Shown: piece after piece, positions 21,960 to 32,729 of the stretch
Position numbering within the stretch: the first letter of the stretch is position 1
Layout: each line of letters opens with the position of its first letter
Assembly (NCBI GenBank): GCA_037693485.1
Contig: CM075351.1
Span: forward strand, 102,690,001 to 102,754,000
Direction: 5' to 3'
Source: Kitagawia praeruptora
Lineage: Eukaryota; Streptophyta; Magnoliopsida; Apiales; Apiaceae
DNA length: 64,000 bases
The notes under the pieces: model-generated
What the model saw: the letters and a program-made list of their open reading frames with translations, nothing else
Database searches by the model: none
What the model was told of the DNA's origin: nothing
Made by a program: the position numbers and the translations under genes

Positions 21960-22118
21960 ATGCTACGCTAGAGTATATATTTGGAATAGAATCTACGGTG
22001 AGAAAAGTTTGTGCAAGTATTATATCAATTTTTTATTTTTGGATTTTAACTTGTGACCGCAAGCCTTAGTTTTAAGATTCAATATTATTTCTTTGACCCA
22101 AGAATTCAGTATACAGTA

Positions 22119-22377
22119 CTCCCTCTGTGCCTTTAAATTTTTCCACTTTCAAATGTCGATCATGTTCATAACAAGAGACAAATTACTAATTTACATATAA
22201 TCTATAAATCTAAATATAGTCATGAGTGATCTTGTTGGATTCGTATTTATGAGTACTTTAATACAGTGAAGTTTTTATATTTAGTACTAATACGAAATTA
22301 AAGATATTAACGATTAAAAATGTGCGTTGGCAAACGTGTCCAAGGAAAATGGGAAGAGTTTTATGGAATGGAGGGAG
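22119..22377. mobile_element. Stowaway MITE (259 bp), inverted relative to 18183-18441
   Basis: Begins CTCCCTCTGTGCC, ends GGAATGGAGGGAG, with TA on both sides. The interior is the reverse complement of the copy at 18183-18441 (for example TAGTCATGAGTGATCTTGTT). Confidence 0.88.
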
Positions 22378-22693
22378 TATGTGTTATGAAGTTGAAGGTT
22401 AAGGAATTTTTAGATCTGTACATAGCATGTGAATTGCTTATTTAATATAGCTTCCTTAATTATACCAAAGTAAAAATATTTAATTTATTAATAATCAACA
22501 TAATTATAACTATTATTCAAAAATTACGTTAAAAAAAATTACCACTATTCATGAAAAGTATCACAAATATGTTTTTTTTAGTGGAGGAAAATTGATTTTC
22601 TATTTTTTTTTATAACACTTAAAGTTGAAAAAGTCATATTTACGAAAATTTAAAAAAATTGTAACTAAAGAAGTTTGTATCCTTATACATAAT
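22378..22693. other. Intergenic AT-rich sequence
   Basis: Nothing recognisable; TACATAAT at 22686-22693 is the left target duplication of the next element. Confidence 0.5.
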
Positions 22694-23063
22694 GGGTTGG
22701 ACTCCATAGCAAACACCTTATATAACAAACAACAAAGAACACCTCATATCTAATAGATCCATTGCCCCTGGCGGGGCCACCCAATACAAAAAGTTCTTAT
22801 TTTTCTAGGCTCTATCCATCCAGCAAAAAAAAAAAAAAAAATTTTGAAAATTTTACTGTTCATCGATGACGTCATCAGTGACGTCATCATGAACAGTAAA
22901 ATTTCAATTTTTTTTTTTTTTGCTGGATAGATAGAGCCTAAAAAAATAAGAACTTTTTGTATTGGGTGCCCCTGGCGGGGCCAATGGATCTATTGGAATA
23001 AATATTTTATAGTGTTCTTTATTGTTTGTTATATAAGAGTGTTCTTTATGGAGCAAAGGCCTG
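22694..23063. mobile_element. Long palindromic (foldback) transposable element
   Basis: Arms of about 150 bp pair almost throughout: CTTATATAACAAACAA, GCCCCTGGCGGGGCC, CACCCAATACAAAAAGTTC and AGGCTCTATC recur inverted on the right. The centre (22858-22900) is a short palindrome with two TGACGTCA boxes between ACTGTTCATC and GATGAACAGT. TACATAAT flanks both ends (22686-22693, 23064-23071), extendable to 9 bp with one mismatch. This suggests Mutator or hAT. Confidence 0.8.
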
Positions 23064-23299
23064 TACATAATTTTTTAAATTTCTTGTGTTGGTGTTTCGT
23101 TTAGTATATGAAGAGTAGTTGCATATAGATTGTACAGGACAAGTAGAAATCCTTTTTGATTATAAATCTTAACAGTTCCGGGTCCATAATAAAAACCTAC
23201 ACTAGCTAGAGGAGGAGGCTAGAATTAGAATATCCATGAATATGGTGAACTGGTGTTGCTAAGAATGGAAATCTCATGCTTGTTACATGTAATAACAAT

Positions 23300-25239
23300 A
23301 ATGGTAGATTCATCACATTTCAATTCTCGAGTATTGTCAAACGGCCTAGTGTATTTACTGTGCTAGAAAAGCGAATTGAAGGGATAAATTTGGTGGAATC
23401 AGCTGGAGAATTGTTGATGATAGTAAAGAAGGGTAGTATTAGTATCCCCTATTTTAAGGTATTCAAGTTTAGTTTCAGAATGTTTGTAGTTTATAGATCT
23501 TTTGTCACTGAAGTCCCGAGTTGTGGCCGAGTCGAGCCGTGTTGTTGCTGTTTGGTCGTGTCACAGATTTTGAGTTATAATTTTGTCGAGTTAATGATTT
23601 CGTTGCTGTTTGTTTTCGTTAAGTTTTTGATATAGTTTAGTAATCGTTCTTTTCGCTGCTGGTTAATTTGTCTTCCAAGTTCGAGGTTAAAATTGTGCTG
23701 CTGTTTATGAGTTCTTGTATTGCTGCGTTTGTTACCGAGTTGCTGCTGAGTCGAGTATTTTGTTGGGTTGAATTCCTGTTCGTTTGTTTGCTGTTTTAGC
23801 TGCTGGTTTTGTTGATTTTTGTTTTGAGTAATTGTGTCCTAGTTCTCGAGTTTTGCTACTTTGTAGTACTGAGTTTGCTTTGCCAATTGAAATCATGTTT
23901 GTTGGTAAGTTGGCACTGGTTCGAATGTTAATGTTGCGAGTCTGAGTCCAGTGGTTGTACCGAGTCCTGAGCTTTTAGATTATTGTGTTGTCTTGCGTGT
24001 TCTATAATTTCTTTTGGATTTAACTTCTGGTTTTCCTATTCAGTGAGTAATTTTAGGTTGTCCTGTCAATATTTTATCTTAATGCCATTAATCAAGCCTT
24101 TGTTTTTATGCTGCTGCTTTGTTTTCTATTTTCGGTCTTAGGTGGTCATTATTTGCAATAACTAGGAATTTCATATCAATTTTTATTATCAAATGTAAAT
24201 TGATTCTAGCATTAACTAGGAAGTTGATATCAGGCATTATTTTTAGAAGTTAATTGATTTTTGTCCATTGATTGAGGCTTTAGACTAATTAGTGATTAAT
24301 TAATTGTGTTTTTTATTGTACTTTTGTGGGTGTGTCATTTATTTATGACTTTGTGGACCAATTTTGGGTAACTGTTGATGTCATTTTTTGACGGATTGGA
24401 TCATTTATTGATTAGGAATCTGTCGTCATTTTAGATGACTTTATATAAGAAATTAACGGTTATATGTCTAACCATAGGGGTCCCCTTTGGTTAGATATAT
24501 AAAATTTGTTCAATTTTATTAAATTTTTTGAGTATATTAATTATTTAATGTATATTCGATTAACTGCTCGTTGACATATTATTTTTTATTGGATTGATAT
24601 TTTCAGTTTTCGTGGATGGAAAGGGTTAAATAGAAGATGGATGACGACAAGTTTTGGGGTTTTTAGGGAGAGAAGATGGATGAAGGCGGGATTATGGATT
24701 ACTAAAGTGGATGAATCAAGCCGAAGAATCAAGAAGTTTATAGTCATTTCATTTTTAGGTTTTGTTAAATGTTGTATTCATTTATTTAGTAGGGCACTCT
24801 TTTTTCCCGCTTGAATTTTTTTGACCTTTTTTGGTGGATATAACGGTGTAGTTATCTAAACTTCCGGAGGAATCTCTTTCCTATGGGTTGTTAGACTCAT
24901 GAATTGGTTAAGCATACCTTTCGGTTAGATGATGAAGCTTTTATTATCTATTCGGATGTATCATCTTTTCATGAATGAAATTTATCATTCCTGAGCAAAA
25001 AAAAAAAAAGTTTAGTTTCAGGAAAAAAAAAAAGTGGCTTACTATTGATAGTTTGGGTAGCCAATGCTGTGTTCATTGGCACAAATTATACAATGTCAGT
25101 GTTTGCACCGGAAGATGATGAAAATAGTTACATAAGGGGTAACTGCATCTACTTCAGTAGACATGTTTACTCTTCGACAAGCCAAGAAGAAGGTTGCAGT
25201 TACCTATGCCTTTATGATATGAAGAGCAAGATTATTTGA
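23300..25239 (+). pseudogene. DUF295-domain (F-box associated) gene, disrupted
   Basis: Two separated pieces match the C-terminal DUF295 domain of plant F-box proteins. The first (23300-23478) reads GINLVESAGELLMIVKKG.. and ends FKVFKFSFR. The second (25022-25239) contains DSLG, then after a frameshift FIGTNYTMSVFAPED and GNCIYFSR, ending YDMKSKII-stop. A poly(A)-tailed insertion (23479-25007) separates them, and the frameshift lies near 25065. No F-box is seen upstream. DUF295 proteins are thought to act as substrate adaptors of SCF-type ubiquitin ligases, but this copy cannot make one. Confidence 0.75.
23479..25007 (+). mobile_element. Poly(A)-tailed non-coding retroposon in the DUF295 pseudogene
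   Basis: About 1.5 kb starting AATGTTTGTAG and ending CCTGAGC plus a run of A is flanked by a 14-bp direct repeat AAGTTTAGTTTCAG (23465-23478 and 25008-25021). Long duplication plus terminal poly(A) is the mark of LINE-type target-primed insertion. I find no reverse transcriptase frame; the left part is T/G-rich with repeated GCTGCT/GTTGCTG words. It could be a 5'-truncated LINE reduced to its 3' UTR, or a retrocopy of a host non-coding RNA. Confidence 0.7.
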
Positions 25240-26700
25240 CATCATTGTCGCAATGGTCAGAAAATTGAGAACTCTGGTTGTTGCTGGTTACTACCTAGCT
25301 TAACTTGATCATATAGGTAAAATAGACATGATTATGCAAATAGATTTTTTGTTTTTACTTATTTGTGATTGTTGTCAGACACATTAATTTCAAAAGCGCA
25401 AGAAAAATTTAAGCATTATTTTTTTCGCTTTAAAAAATGTTGAATTGCATATGTTGAAAGCTCATAGCTGTTTCTGTTTTTTTTTGGAATTTGATCAGTA
25501 TTTTGATTATTACTCCAATGTTTTTAACTCTCCTGAATCCTTCAACAATGTGGCTCATACATGTAAACATACAACATATGTGAATAAAAATGTGTCCTAG
25601 CAGATAAAAGGGCTCTGTACTATGGCACATCTTGCACAAGCTCAGGGCCGTCTCTGTGTATAATTGTACCATCGAATGATGTTATAATGCATATTGTTTG
25701 AATGGCGAAAATTCAGTATAAATCTTTTTTAATATACAAGTTTTAGACCAAGATTTAAAGTTCGAATCTCGTTAAATACTGCAAGATAGTGAGAGTGTGT
25801 TTGATTTAGAAAAAAAAAATTGAAAGCTTTGCAGGCTCTATTTTTTAACATGACTGAAGCTTATAAATTTAAACTCAGAGACCTGTCCATTCTCTGAGGC
25901 ATTGGCGGTTAACATCCCGCCTAACGAAAGTCCCTCATGTAGTCACACATCGTAAATGTTAAACCACTCTGCTTTAGGCCTTCGGTCGCTTGGAAAACCA
26001 AAGTCAGAATCAGAGAAACCCCCATTTCTTTGATTGGTGGAGGGAAGAAAATCACATTTGTTTGCCATGTTGACGATCGGACCTGAGAAATATCAGCAGC
26101 AGCAGCAGCAGGATCCCCGCTCAGTAAAACTGACCCTGAAGTCTGAAGATCAAATTGGAGATGCACCACATACTTCATTATAGAATCCATTTAAACAAAA
26201 TCTTTCATCTCAACCAATTATTTGCCTAGGAAACTTCTGTTTGACTTCCATTACCCACTTCAGAACCATATGGTGCGGAAGTTCTCACAGAAATGCATGC
26301 TTAGGTCAGTGGTACAAAAGTTTATAGAAATATTTTAGGAGCACAAGAGATTTGAAAGAACAGAACTAAGAAACCTTGAAATGCTTTATCACTTTCTATA
26401 AGCGACATCATCGAATCATTATCGTTAATATTGCCATGGCCTTACTAACCGCAAAAGACTGCCCAAAGCTAAAGGTCATGAAGAAATTAATTAGGCACAC
26501 AAGAAAAGATGTTAAATTTTTTGATGGATGTTGGGATAATGGTGTTTCACAGTTTTTCTTGATAATTGCTTGCAATTATGTAAACTAATAAATACAGTTG
26601 ATCCCTTTTTAGAACTGGAAAATAAAACTGTGATTAAACAATCTGTGGAGATTCTGTAAAATGTCACAAATGTGATGAAAAAGTCTGTCCAACGGCCAAC
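25240..26700. other. Intergenic region, no supported gene
   Basis: No conserved frame recognised. A (CAG)n microsatellite lies at about 26095-26112; the 89-codon minus-strand frame across it (25921-26190) has no family resemblance. GTTCGAATC at about 25762 resembles a tRNA B box but no cloverleaf surrounds it. Confidence 0.5.
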
Positions 26701-26729
26701 TTGTAGATGTCACACGATTATGACCAAGA

Positions 26730-27105
26730 ACTCTGAAAAATTGTAAAAGAGATACTTCTGTGACGAAAGTTTCTCAACCGCCTCTGCAAATAGTTGGTTC
26801 TGCTAGTGGTTTGTTGTGCTTGTTTTCATTTGATCTATCTTATGAACCTATTTATCTGATGAATCCATCTATCCGGAAGTATAAAGTTATTAAGTCCTTT
26901 GCTATTTCCCATCGGACTACTGGAATTGACACCAGAGTGATGCTTGGATTTGGCTATAACTAGAAAAGTAACGATTATAAGAATGTGAGGTTTTTTGAGC
27001 GACAGCAGGTCCGTAACAAGCATATTGGAGACTCTGATGTTGTGATTTAACTTTTGGCACCAGCAATATTTCGAATTCTCGGAAAACATGACCAATATCC
27101 TCTGC
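26730..27105 (+). pseudogene. F-box associated (FBA-type) domain fragment
   Basis: The frame around 26760-26962 carries the FBA signature: VGSASGLLCLFS, YLMNPSIRKYK and LGFGYN, where complete proteins continue with a DYKVVR motif. Here a stop follows LGFGYN directly, and the same frame beyond it reads KSNDYKNVRFFERQQ up to a second stop near 27048. The F-box and the N-terminal half are missing. Family members are SCF ubiquitin-ligase specificity subunits. This fragment is non-functional and lies downstream of a DUF295 relic, in a cluster of decayed genes. Confidence 0.7.
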
Positions 27106-27346
27106 TAAGTGTTTGAATCATGATAGATACATTCACTAATATTGTCTACAAAAACACAAATTCAAAGTATAAATAGATGTACATCAAAGATCAAACAAAA
27201 CTAAATAATAAAAACAAACATTATAACTATGCTTGTACATGCAAGAAATATCAAAAATTTTACAAACTAAAGCAAGTAGATGGAGATTCAAGAAAATTAA
27301 AGAGACTACATGTATGTACTATAAATTGTAGAAAAATGAGTATGTA

Positions 27347-27702
27347 CCTTGTAATAAGGAAAAGGCAAGAAGTCTTTTTGATAGCCTACCTTCAAAAGGT
27401 TTGCGACCTAGTATCAAGGCATATAACACAATGATCAGTGCATTTTGTGGTGAACGGTTTCTTGATGAAGCGAATGAACTAAATGTGAAAATGAAAGATA
27501 GTAATTGATTGCCTAATGATGATACCTAAAACATACTTATCCATGGCTGTTTTCACAACATGAAGTATAGTGAAGCAAGTGTACTCATAGATGAGATGTG
27601 TGCTCATGGCTTCTCAGTAGCAGATGCATCTACCATGGCCTTGTCACTGGTCTTACTAGAATCTAAAAAACAGGATCCTGCCCTTCTTTGCGTAAGAAGT
27701 AC
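27347..27702 (+). pseudogene. Pentatricopeptide repeat (PPR) gene fragment
   Basis: Plus-strand sequence in one frame shows PPR consensus: ARSLFDSLPSKGLRPSIKAY followed by NTMISAFC..LDEANEL, then LPNDDT and YSEASVLIDEM, and a C-terminal ASTMALSLVLLESKKQDP. The pattern is that of the RF-like (P-class) C-terminus of mitochondrial RNA-processing PPR proteins. At least two in-frame stops (after KMKDSN and after PNDDT) break it, and earlier repeats and the targeting peptide are absent. Confidence 0.75.
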
Positions 27703-28867
27703 TTGACATGGTTACCTGATACAGTTCCAATGTGGGCTTTGATAACCTCGATGATCGCTTCTTTCCTTCAGTTAAAAATCTCCAACCGAGACCTCTGTTT
27801 CCTGTTTTGATATTGAATTGAATGTTCTTGTGTGAATTTTAATCAACTGCTAGCCCAGTTGCTATACTTATAAGACCGTGATGGATGCATATTACAATAA
27901 AAAAGAAAACTATAACTATCGATCTTCACAGAGAAATTGCAAAAGTTCAGCATCTTGTTACGTGGACTATGTCAGCCTGGTAAATACATGAAGCACTTAT
28001 TTTTAAATAAGATGTAAGATTAAGGCAACACAGGGAATATTGCGACATATTTGCAAACTTTTTTGGGCGTGAACAACCAGGAACCATTGAGAGCCATTGC
28101 AATGCAACCAGGAACCAGCCCACCATATGTTTGAGAGCCATTCCATGCTGCATCATGCACCTCAGCTATGTACTTGCTAGTATTGTCAAAATCATCGGGT
28201 CTGTTATGCTTCTATCTTACACTTCAAGTTTCATAAATGTATTTTTCAAAACTTTTAAATGTTTGATTAAATCTGATTGTAGGGGATTTTATGTTCAAAT
28301 AAATCATCCGCGTATGTTTTGTTTGTTACATCTTACAGTCGATTTCATTTTTTTCGCATAAAATTTAGTAAGTTATAAAAAAAAAAAAAAAACTGAGCAG
28401 GCACTATTTTCCTGTTGGTGATGACTATGAGTGTTCAAATAGTGATATAAACATCTTTTTCCCACAAAAGCATCTAATATAAGTTGTATAATCATTTTCC
28501 TCCATTACCATTCTCTTCTGTAAACGTTCAGTCAATAGTAGTACCCAATTGGTAACCTGTTGTGCTAAACATAATCAAATATATCACTACCATAACAAAG
28601 TTCAAGCATACCAGAACGATAGCCATTAGTGCTTGGTCCGTTTCATACGTACAATATACATCACATATTACGAAGGAAAGTACTGGACAGCCGATCCAAT
28701 GCATCATCTTTCTACATTGTGCTTATCCACTCTCTCCTGATAGATCTCACCATTGTAATTACATAAACCTCTACTATGTTCACTACAAGCGACAAAATTA
28801 TCCAACACATAGAAACAACGATTAACACTGATTTTATGGGTTAACCATGCTGACAAGTACCAGGATC
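27703..28867. other. Intergenic region downstream of the endoglucanase gene
   Basis: Probably contains the 3' UTR and polyadenylation region of the minus-strand endoglucanase gene immediately to its right. A 16-base A run lies near 28377-28393. No other gene is supported. Confidence 0.5.
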
Positions 28868-31800
28868 TCATGGTTTCCAAGGAGCCGGTGGTGGCGGTGG
28901 AGTGGGAAACATCGGTGGAACTGCAGAGAACATGGTGTTCTTGTCTATTTTTTTCTTATCGCCTGAAAGAGCAACCAGAGCTGCCACTAAACCAGCATTT
29001 CCTGCAAGTGATGGCTCCGTGTAATTATAATTACTGCGCACATCATGGAAACCATCATGCCTGTCGGGGCCGGCAACCATAGCCCCAACAATGGTATTAG
29101 GATTAGGCTTCTTTGAATCCCTCCATTTCCAACCTCCTTTACAGTTATACTTGACCTTGTTCTTGGGAATGGATGCACCTCTATGATGGACATGTTTTGG
29201 ATAGTGATTACCAAACCCGACAAGGTAACTCATCTTTCTCGGGTTCTTCCCCAGGATATAGTCAATCTACCACAATGCAGAAAGAAATTCTTGTTATTGC
29301 CAATATATTCTCAAACACATTCTGAAAGATGTTGTCTAGATCTGAGAAAAGCCAATCTACTTCAACAATAATCTAATTCTCAATAAGTTAGTTAAGAAAT
29401 GACTTGCCTGGGTCTCGGCAAATGTACGCATGACATCGGTTGAGTAGAAATTAGGTCCACAATACCAACCAGGTGTATCTGCAGCATCAAGATAGTCACT
29501 ATACAGTGCCGCCAAGAAGGCAGCATTAGCTACATACTGAAGGGGCTGAGGCCTTCCATGATTTAACTGGATTAACCCTCCTGCAACAAAGTACTATAAA
29601 AAGTTACAATGGCAATTTCCGAGGTATCATGTACAAAAGAAGATAAATCAATATGGTGTACCTCTAGTTCTGTTAAAGCTTGTGAAGTATGGAAGAAAAG
29701 AGCACATGAATATGCTGGTTTGATTGTGATACGTCTTTAAACCTTCTTCATACGGATACCCAGGGCTTAAGAACAATCTCAAGCGGGTCAGAAGCACCTA
29801 AGAAACAGTGAGATGTCAATATCAGCAATCAACCAAGACTAGTCTAACCTTATGCTTCAGTCTCAATTTTTTCCAACAACATACTATTTACAATTAGCAA
29901 TTCTTCAAGGCAGTGCAAAAATTGAACATTATGTTTAAGATCGAAAAATTTGTTGACCACAGCATGTTGCAGTATCATTTTCTTAGAAACTAGTGCTTTG
30001 CTCTCCATCAAATCTTGATATTCTTTTTGTTCAAATATAATGTTGTATATGAACCTACGCAGTTATGATTCTAAAATGGGAGAATACAAGAGAGTGAAAT
30101 GAGATCTAAAAAATACCTGTGTGTGTAATTACCACTCTATCTAACTCACACACAGAGGAAGATATTATCACAAAACAGTTTGCCACAGCTTAATTATTGA
30201 ATATTCCAAAATGCAGCTCAACTTTTGGCTTAAAATTTTTTACCATTGGAAATATACAGTAAAGCCTATAAAAATGTGGAACACAATACAACTCAGGTCA
30301 AGACAATGCAATAAAGTATGAGTTCTGTCCCCCGTCTAAAAAAGCATCACGACTTGAAAAATCAAAATACGTGCACAGACTTGTGAAAACAAGCACAATA
30401 GAAGGTCATTATATGCTAACAACTTGCTAAACATATTATGCTTATCTAACTTACTTGAGCTCCAGCAAGCTTGTTGTCCCAGCTAAATACACCATAATCC
30501 GGACCTCCCCAAAAAGCACCAGCATGTTTAGCCAATATCATATTAGTCGAAAGTGAAAGATAAGAGTTATTTCCCGTAGCATAATATAACCAAGCTCCAC
30601 CCCAAACAAACTCGTCCCAATAACTCGTCGAATTATACATGAATTCTGCCTCATTCCCACTACTATACCTGCCGCGCTGCTTATCTCTAGCAAATTGAAA
30701 GAGCGTTTTAGCACCATGCACGAGCTTCTCTGAATAAGCCTTATTGTCCTTGAAAACAATTGATGCAGAAGCTAAAGCAGCTGCCATCTCGGCAGCAAGG
30801 TCTGAGCAGGTACTACAGGTAGATACTGGTCGAGGGTAGTCAATATCCTCAGGACGCATCCAACAGTAATGATCATTAGGAGTTGTACTTCCAGCTGAGG
30901 TTTGACCCGATCCTACCTGTCCGATAAAAAAAAATGGTCTTATTAAAATTCCTGCTAAATACCTGTATCTAAAGTATGCGATTCCTATAACATCTGACAT
31001 CCACAGTTACATCAAGCATGAAAAGATCCGTAGCATCAACTATTCATAAGGTCGCAAAATAATAAACCTATAAAAGGACAGTATTTACCTGTGCTGCTAA
31101 AACGCTTATTGTGTCAGCAGAGGAATTAAAAGTCTTGAGAAAATAATCAGTCCCCCACTTAATGATCTCTTTAACATGATTAAGCTCTCCAGCAGCTTCA
31201 TATTTGCCACTGTATTCAATCACGCTCCAGCTCAACATTGTCATGGCAAATGAAGCAGGGAAGTTGAACTTTATTGCATCCCCAGCATCATAATAGCCAC
31301 CCACCAAATCTTTGGTTATAGTCCATGATGAATCTGACTTGCCATCATTCATACCAGAGTTCCCCCTCCATGAAACATTATTGTGCCTCGGGAGTTTTCC
31401 AGCTGTGCAAACATTCACATTTAGATCAACCAAAAATAAACATTCACATTGAGATCAACCAAAAATAACAATAGGAATAGAACAAATATTTCAAAGGGCA
31501 AAGAGTGCCCACTATCAACCAGAATGTTAAAGCACAGAACAAAGAGCAATCTTTACAAGATCAATTTGTAGATAATTGAGTTTCCGTACTGCAAATGGAA
31601 GAGCTGTCCAGTTATTGACCCGTAATCAATCTTCATAGCAAACCATCTTTCCCATTTGGACACTTAATTATTGAAGCCGGATATCTAACATTCATCTTAG
31701 ATACTAAAATGCTAATAAGGTAAAATCGAACAGAATTAACCTTCTACATTCCATTTTCCATATTGAAGTAAGTTCATAAAACACCGAATCGACTTCTATA

Positions 31801-32336
31801 GAAACTCGAAAACATTCCCCTAAAGAACATAACAACTCTAAATTATACACAATCTATCAATTCATTTAAATATCCATCAACATTCATCAAATCCAACAAC
31901 ACAAAAACAACCCAACAAACCAAGCAACACACAAAATATCGAAAAATTTACGAAACTTACAACGCTGAGCATTGAAGAACATGAGTGCCTTCCTCAAAGC
32001 AATAGTATAATTATCAGGAGGAGGTGGATGATGATGATGATGTGGCACAGTCTTAACAATCAAAGTAATAAAACCAGCAATAAGCCCAGCAACTAAAATA
32101 GTTCCAACAGTCCAAACAAAGAGTTTTCTACTCACAATAACACACCCAAGATCAACATATCTTTTCTTTTTCTGTTCACCAGGGCCTAAAAGCCAGCTCT
32201 GTTGAGTCTCATCAAGTGGTCTAGAAATTGCAGCCCTATCAAAATCTTGTAAATTCCTGCTCCGATCATCATCTGTTGCTGAATCAGCTGCTATTTCTAA
32301 TGGACCACCCCATGGATCTCTACCATAAATACTCAT
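28868..32336 (-). CDS. KOR1: KORRIGAN1-type membrane-anchored endo-1,4-beta-glucanase (GH9 class A)
   Basis: Six exons on the minus strand (32336-31961, 31402-31089, 30916-30455, 29797-29662, 29580-29408, 29266-28868) join in phase to 619 codons, close to the 621 residues of Arabidopsis KORRIGAN1. The protein has a cytosolic N-terminus with YGRDPWGG and SWLLGP sorting motifs, one transmembrane helix (about residues 75-95), a His/Pro-rich linker, and a GH9 domain with the catalytic DAGD motif, CGPNFYST, the HHRGAS histidine motif and the DVRxNYNYTEP Asp/Glu region. It ends in PPPPPAPWKP. KORRIGAN hydrolyses beta-1,4-glucans at the plasma membrane, Golgi and cell plate, associates with cellulose synthase complexes and is needed for cellulose assembly and cytokinesis. 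No lesion is seen. Intron 5 uses a GC donor (CAG|GCAAGT). Confidence 0.97.
29267..29407 (-). other. GC-AG intron 5 of the endoglucanase gene
   Basis: The donor reads CAG|GCAAGT and the acceptor TAG|ATTGAC. Only this junction keeps the conserved reading from the TFAETQ end of exon 5 into IDYILGKNPRKMS. GC donors occur in a small percent of plant introns, typically with otherwise strong consensus as here. Confidence 0.85.
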
Positions 32337-32490
32337 CTCGATGAAAAATGCTTAAAGATTGAATCTTTACAACCCCAAATCAAAACCCACCAAAAATATT
32401 TTCAAGATTTGTGAAAGGGAATGATGGGGTTTTGTTTTTTCAAGATTTAAGATGGCCCGAATTTCGAGAAAGTTGATTAATTTGTTCAAA

Positions 32491-32530
32491 CACACATAAA
32501 TGTGTGTGTGTGTTTTTGTGTGTGTGTGTT
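32491..32530. repeat. (GT)n microsatellite upstream of the endoglucanase start
   Basis: CACACATAAATGTGTGTGTG followed by TTTTTGTGTGTGTGTGTTTT lies 155-195 bp upstream of the ATG on the minus strand, in the likely 5' UTR or core promoter. Confidence 0.85.
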
Positions 32531-32534
32531 TTGA

Positions 32535-32725
32535 GCATAAAGTGGTGTGTGTATTATGGGGATTGTAGTGAGGTTGATGAAAGGAAAGTATGGGTTAATT
32601 TTGGGTGTAATATTTGGGTGAATAAAATAAGATAACAAAATTGTGGAATTTGTGTTGAGAAGAGTAATTTATTAATATGGTTAATGACACTGACAAGAAC
32701 TAAAAAGAGAAAGTGACAGTCTGGC
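32535..32725. repeat. Endoglucanase promoter-proximal segment, copy 1
   Basis: The sequence from AAAGTGGTGTGTGTATTATGG to AGAAAGTGACAG reappears with small indels at 35305-35465, including GTATGGGTTAATTTTGGGTG and CAAGAACTAAAAAGAGAAAG. It lies about 200-390 bp upstream of the ATG, so it is probably promoter or leader sequence. Confidence 0.85.
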
Positions 32726-32729
32726 TACT

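Noticed and set aside
25740..25790. GTTCGAATC resembling a tRNA or SINE B box
   Set aside because: No A box at the right distance and no cloverleaf or poly(A) end could be found.
26376..26588. 70-codon plus-strand frame with Lys/His-rich sequence
   Set aside because: No recognised family, no supporting neighbours; left as unassigned intergenic DNA.
27947..28156. Minus-strand 69-codon frame
   Set aside because: No conserved domain; lies in the presumed downstream region of the endoglucanase gene.
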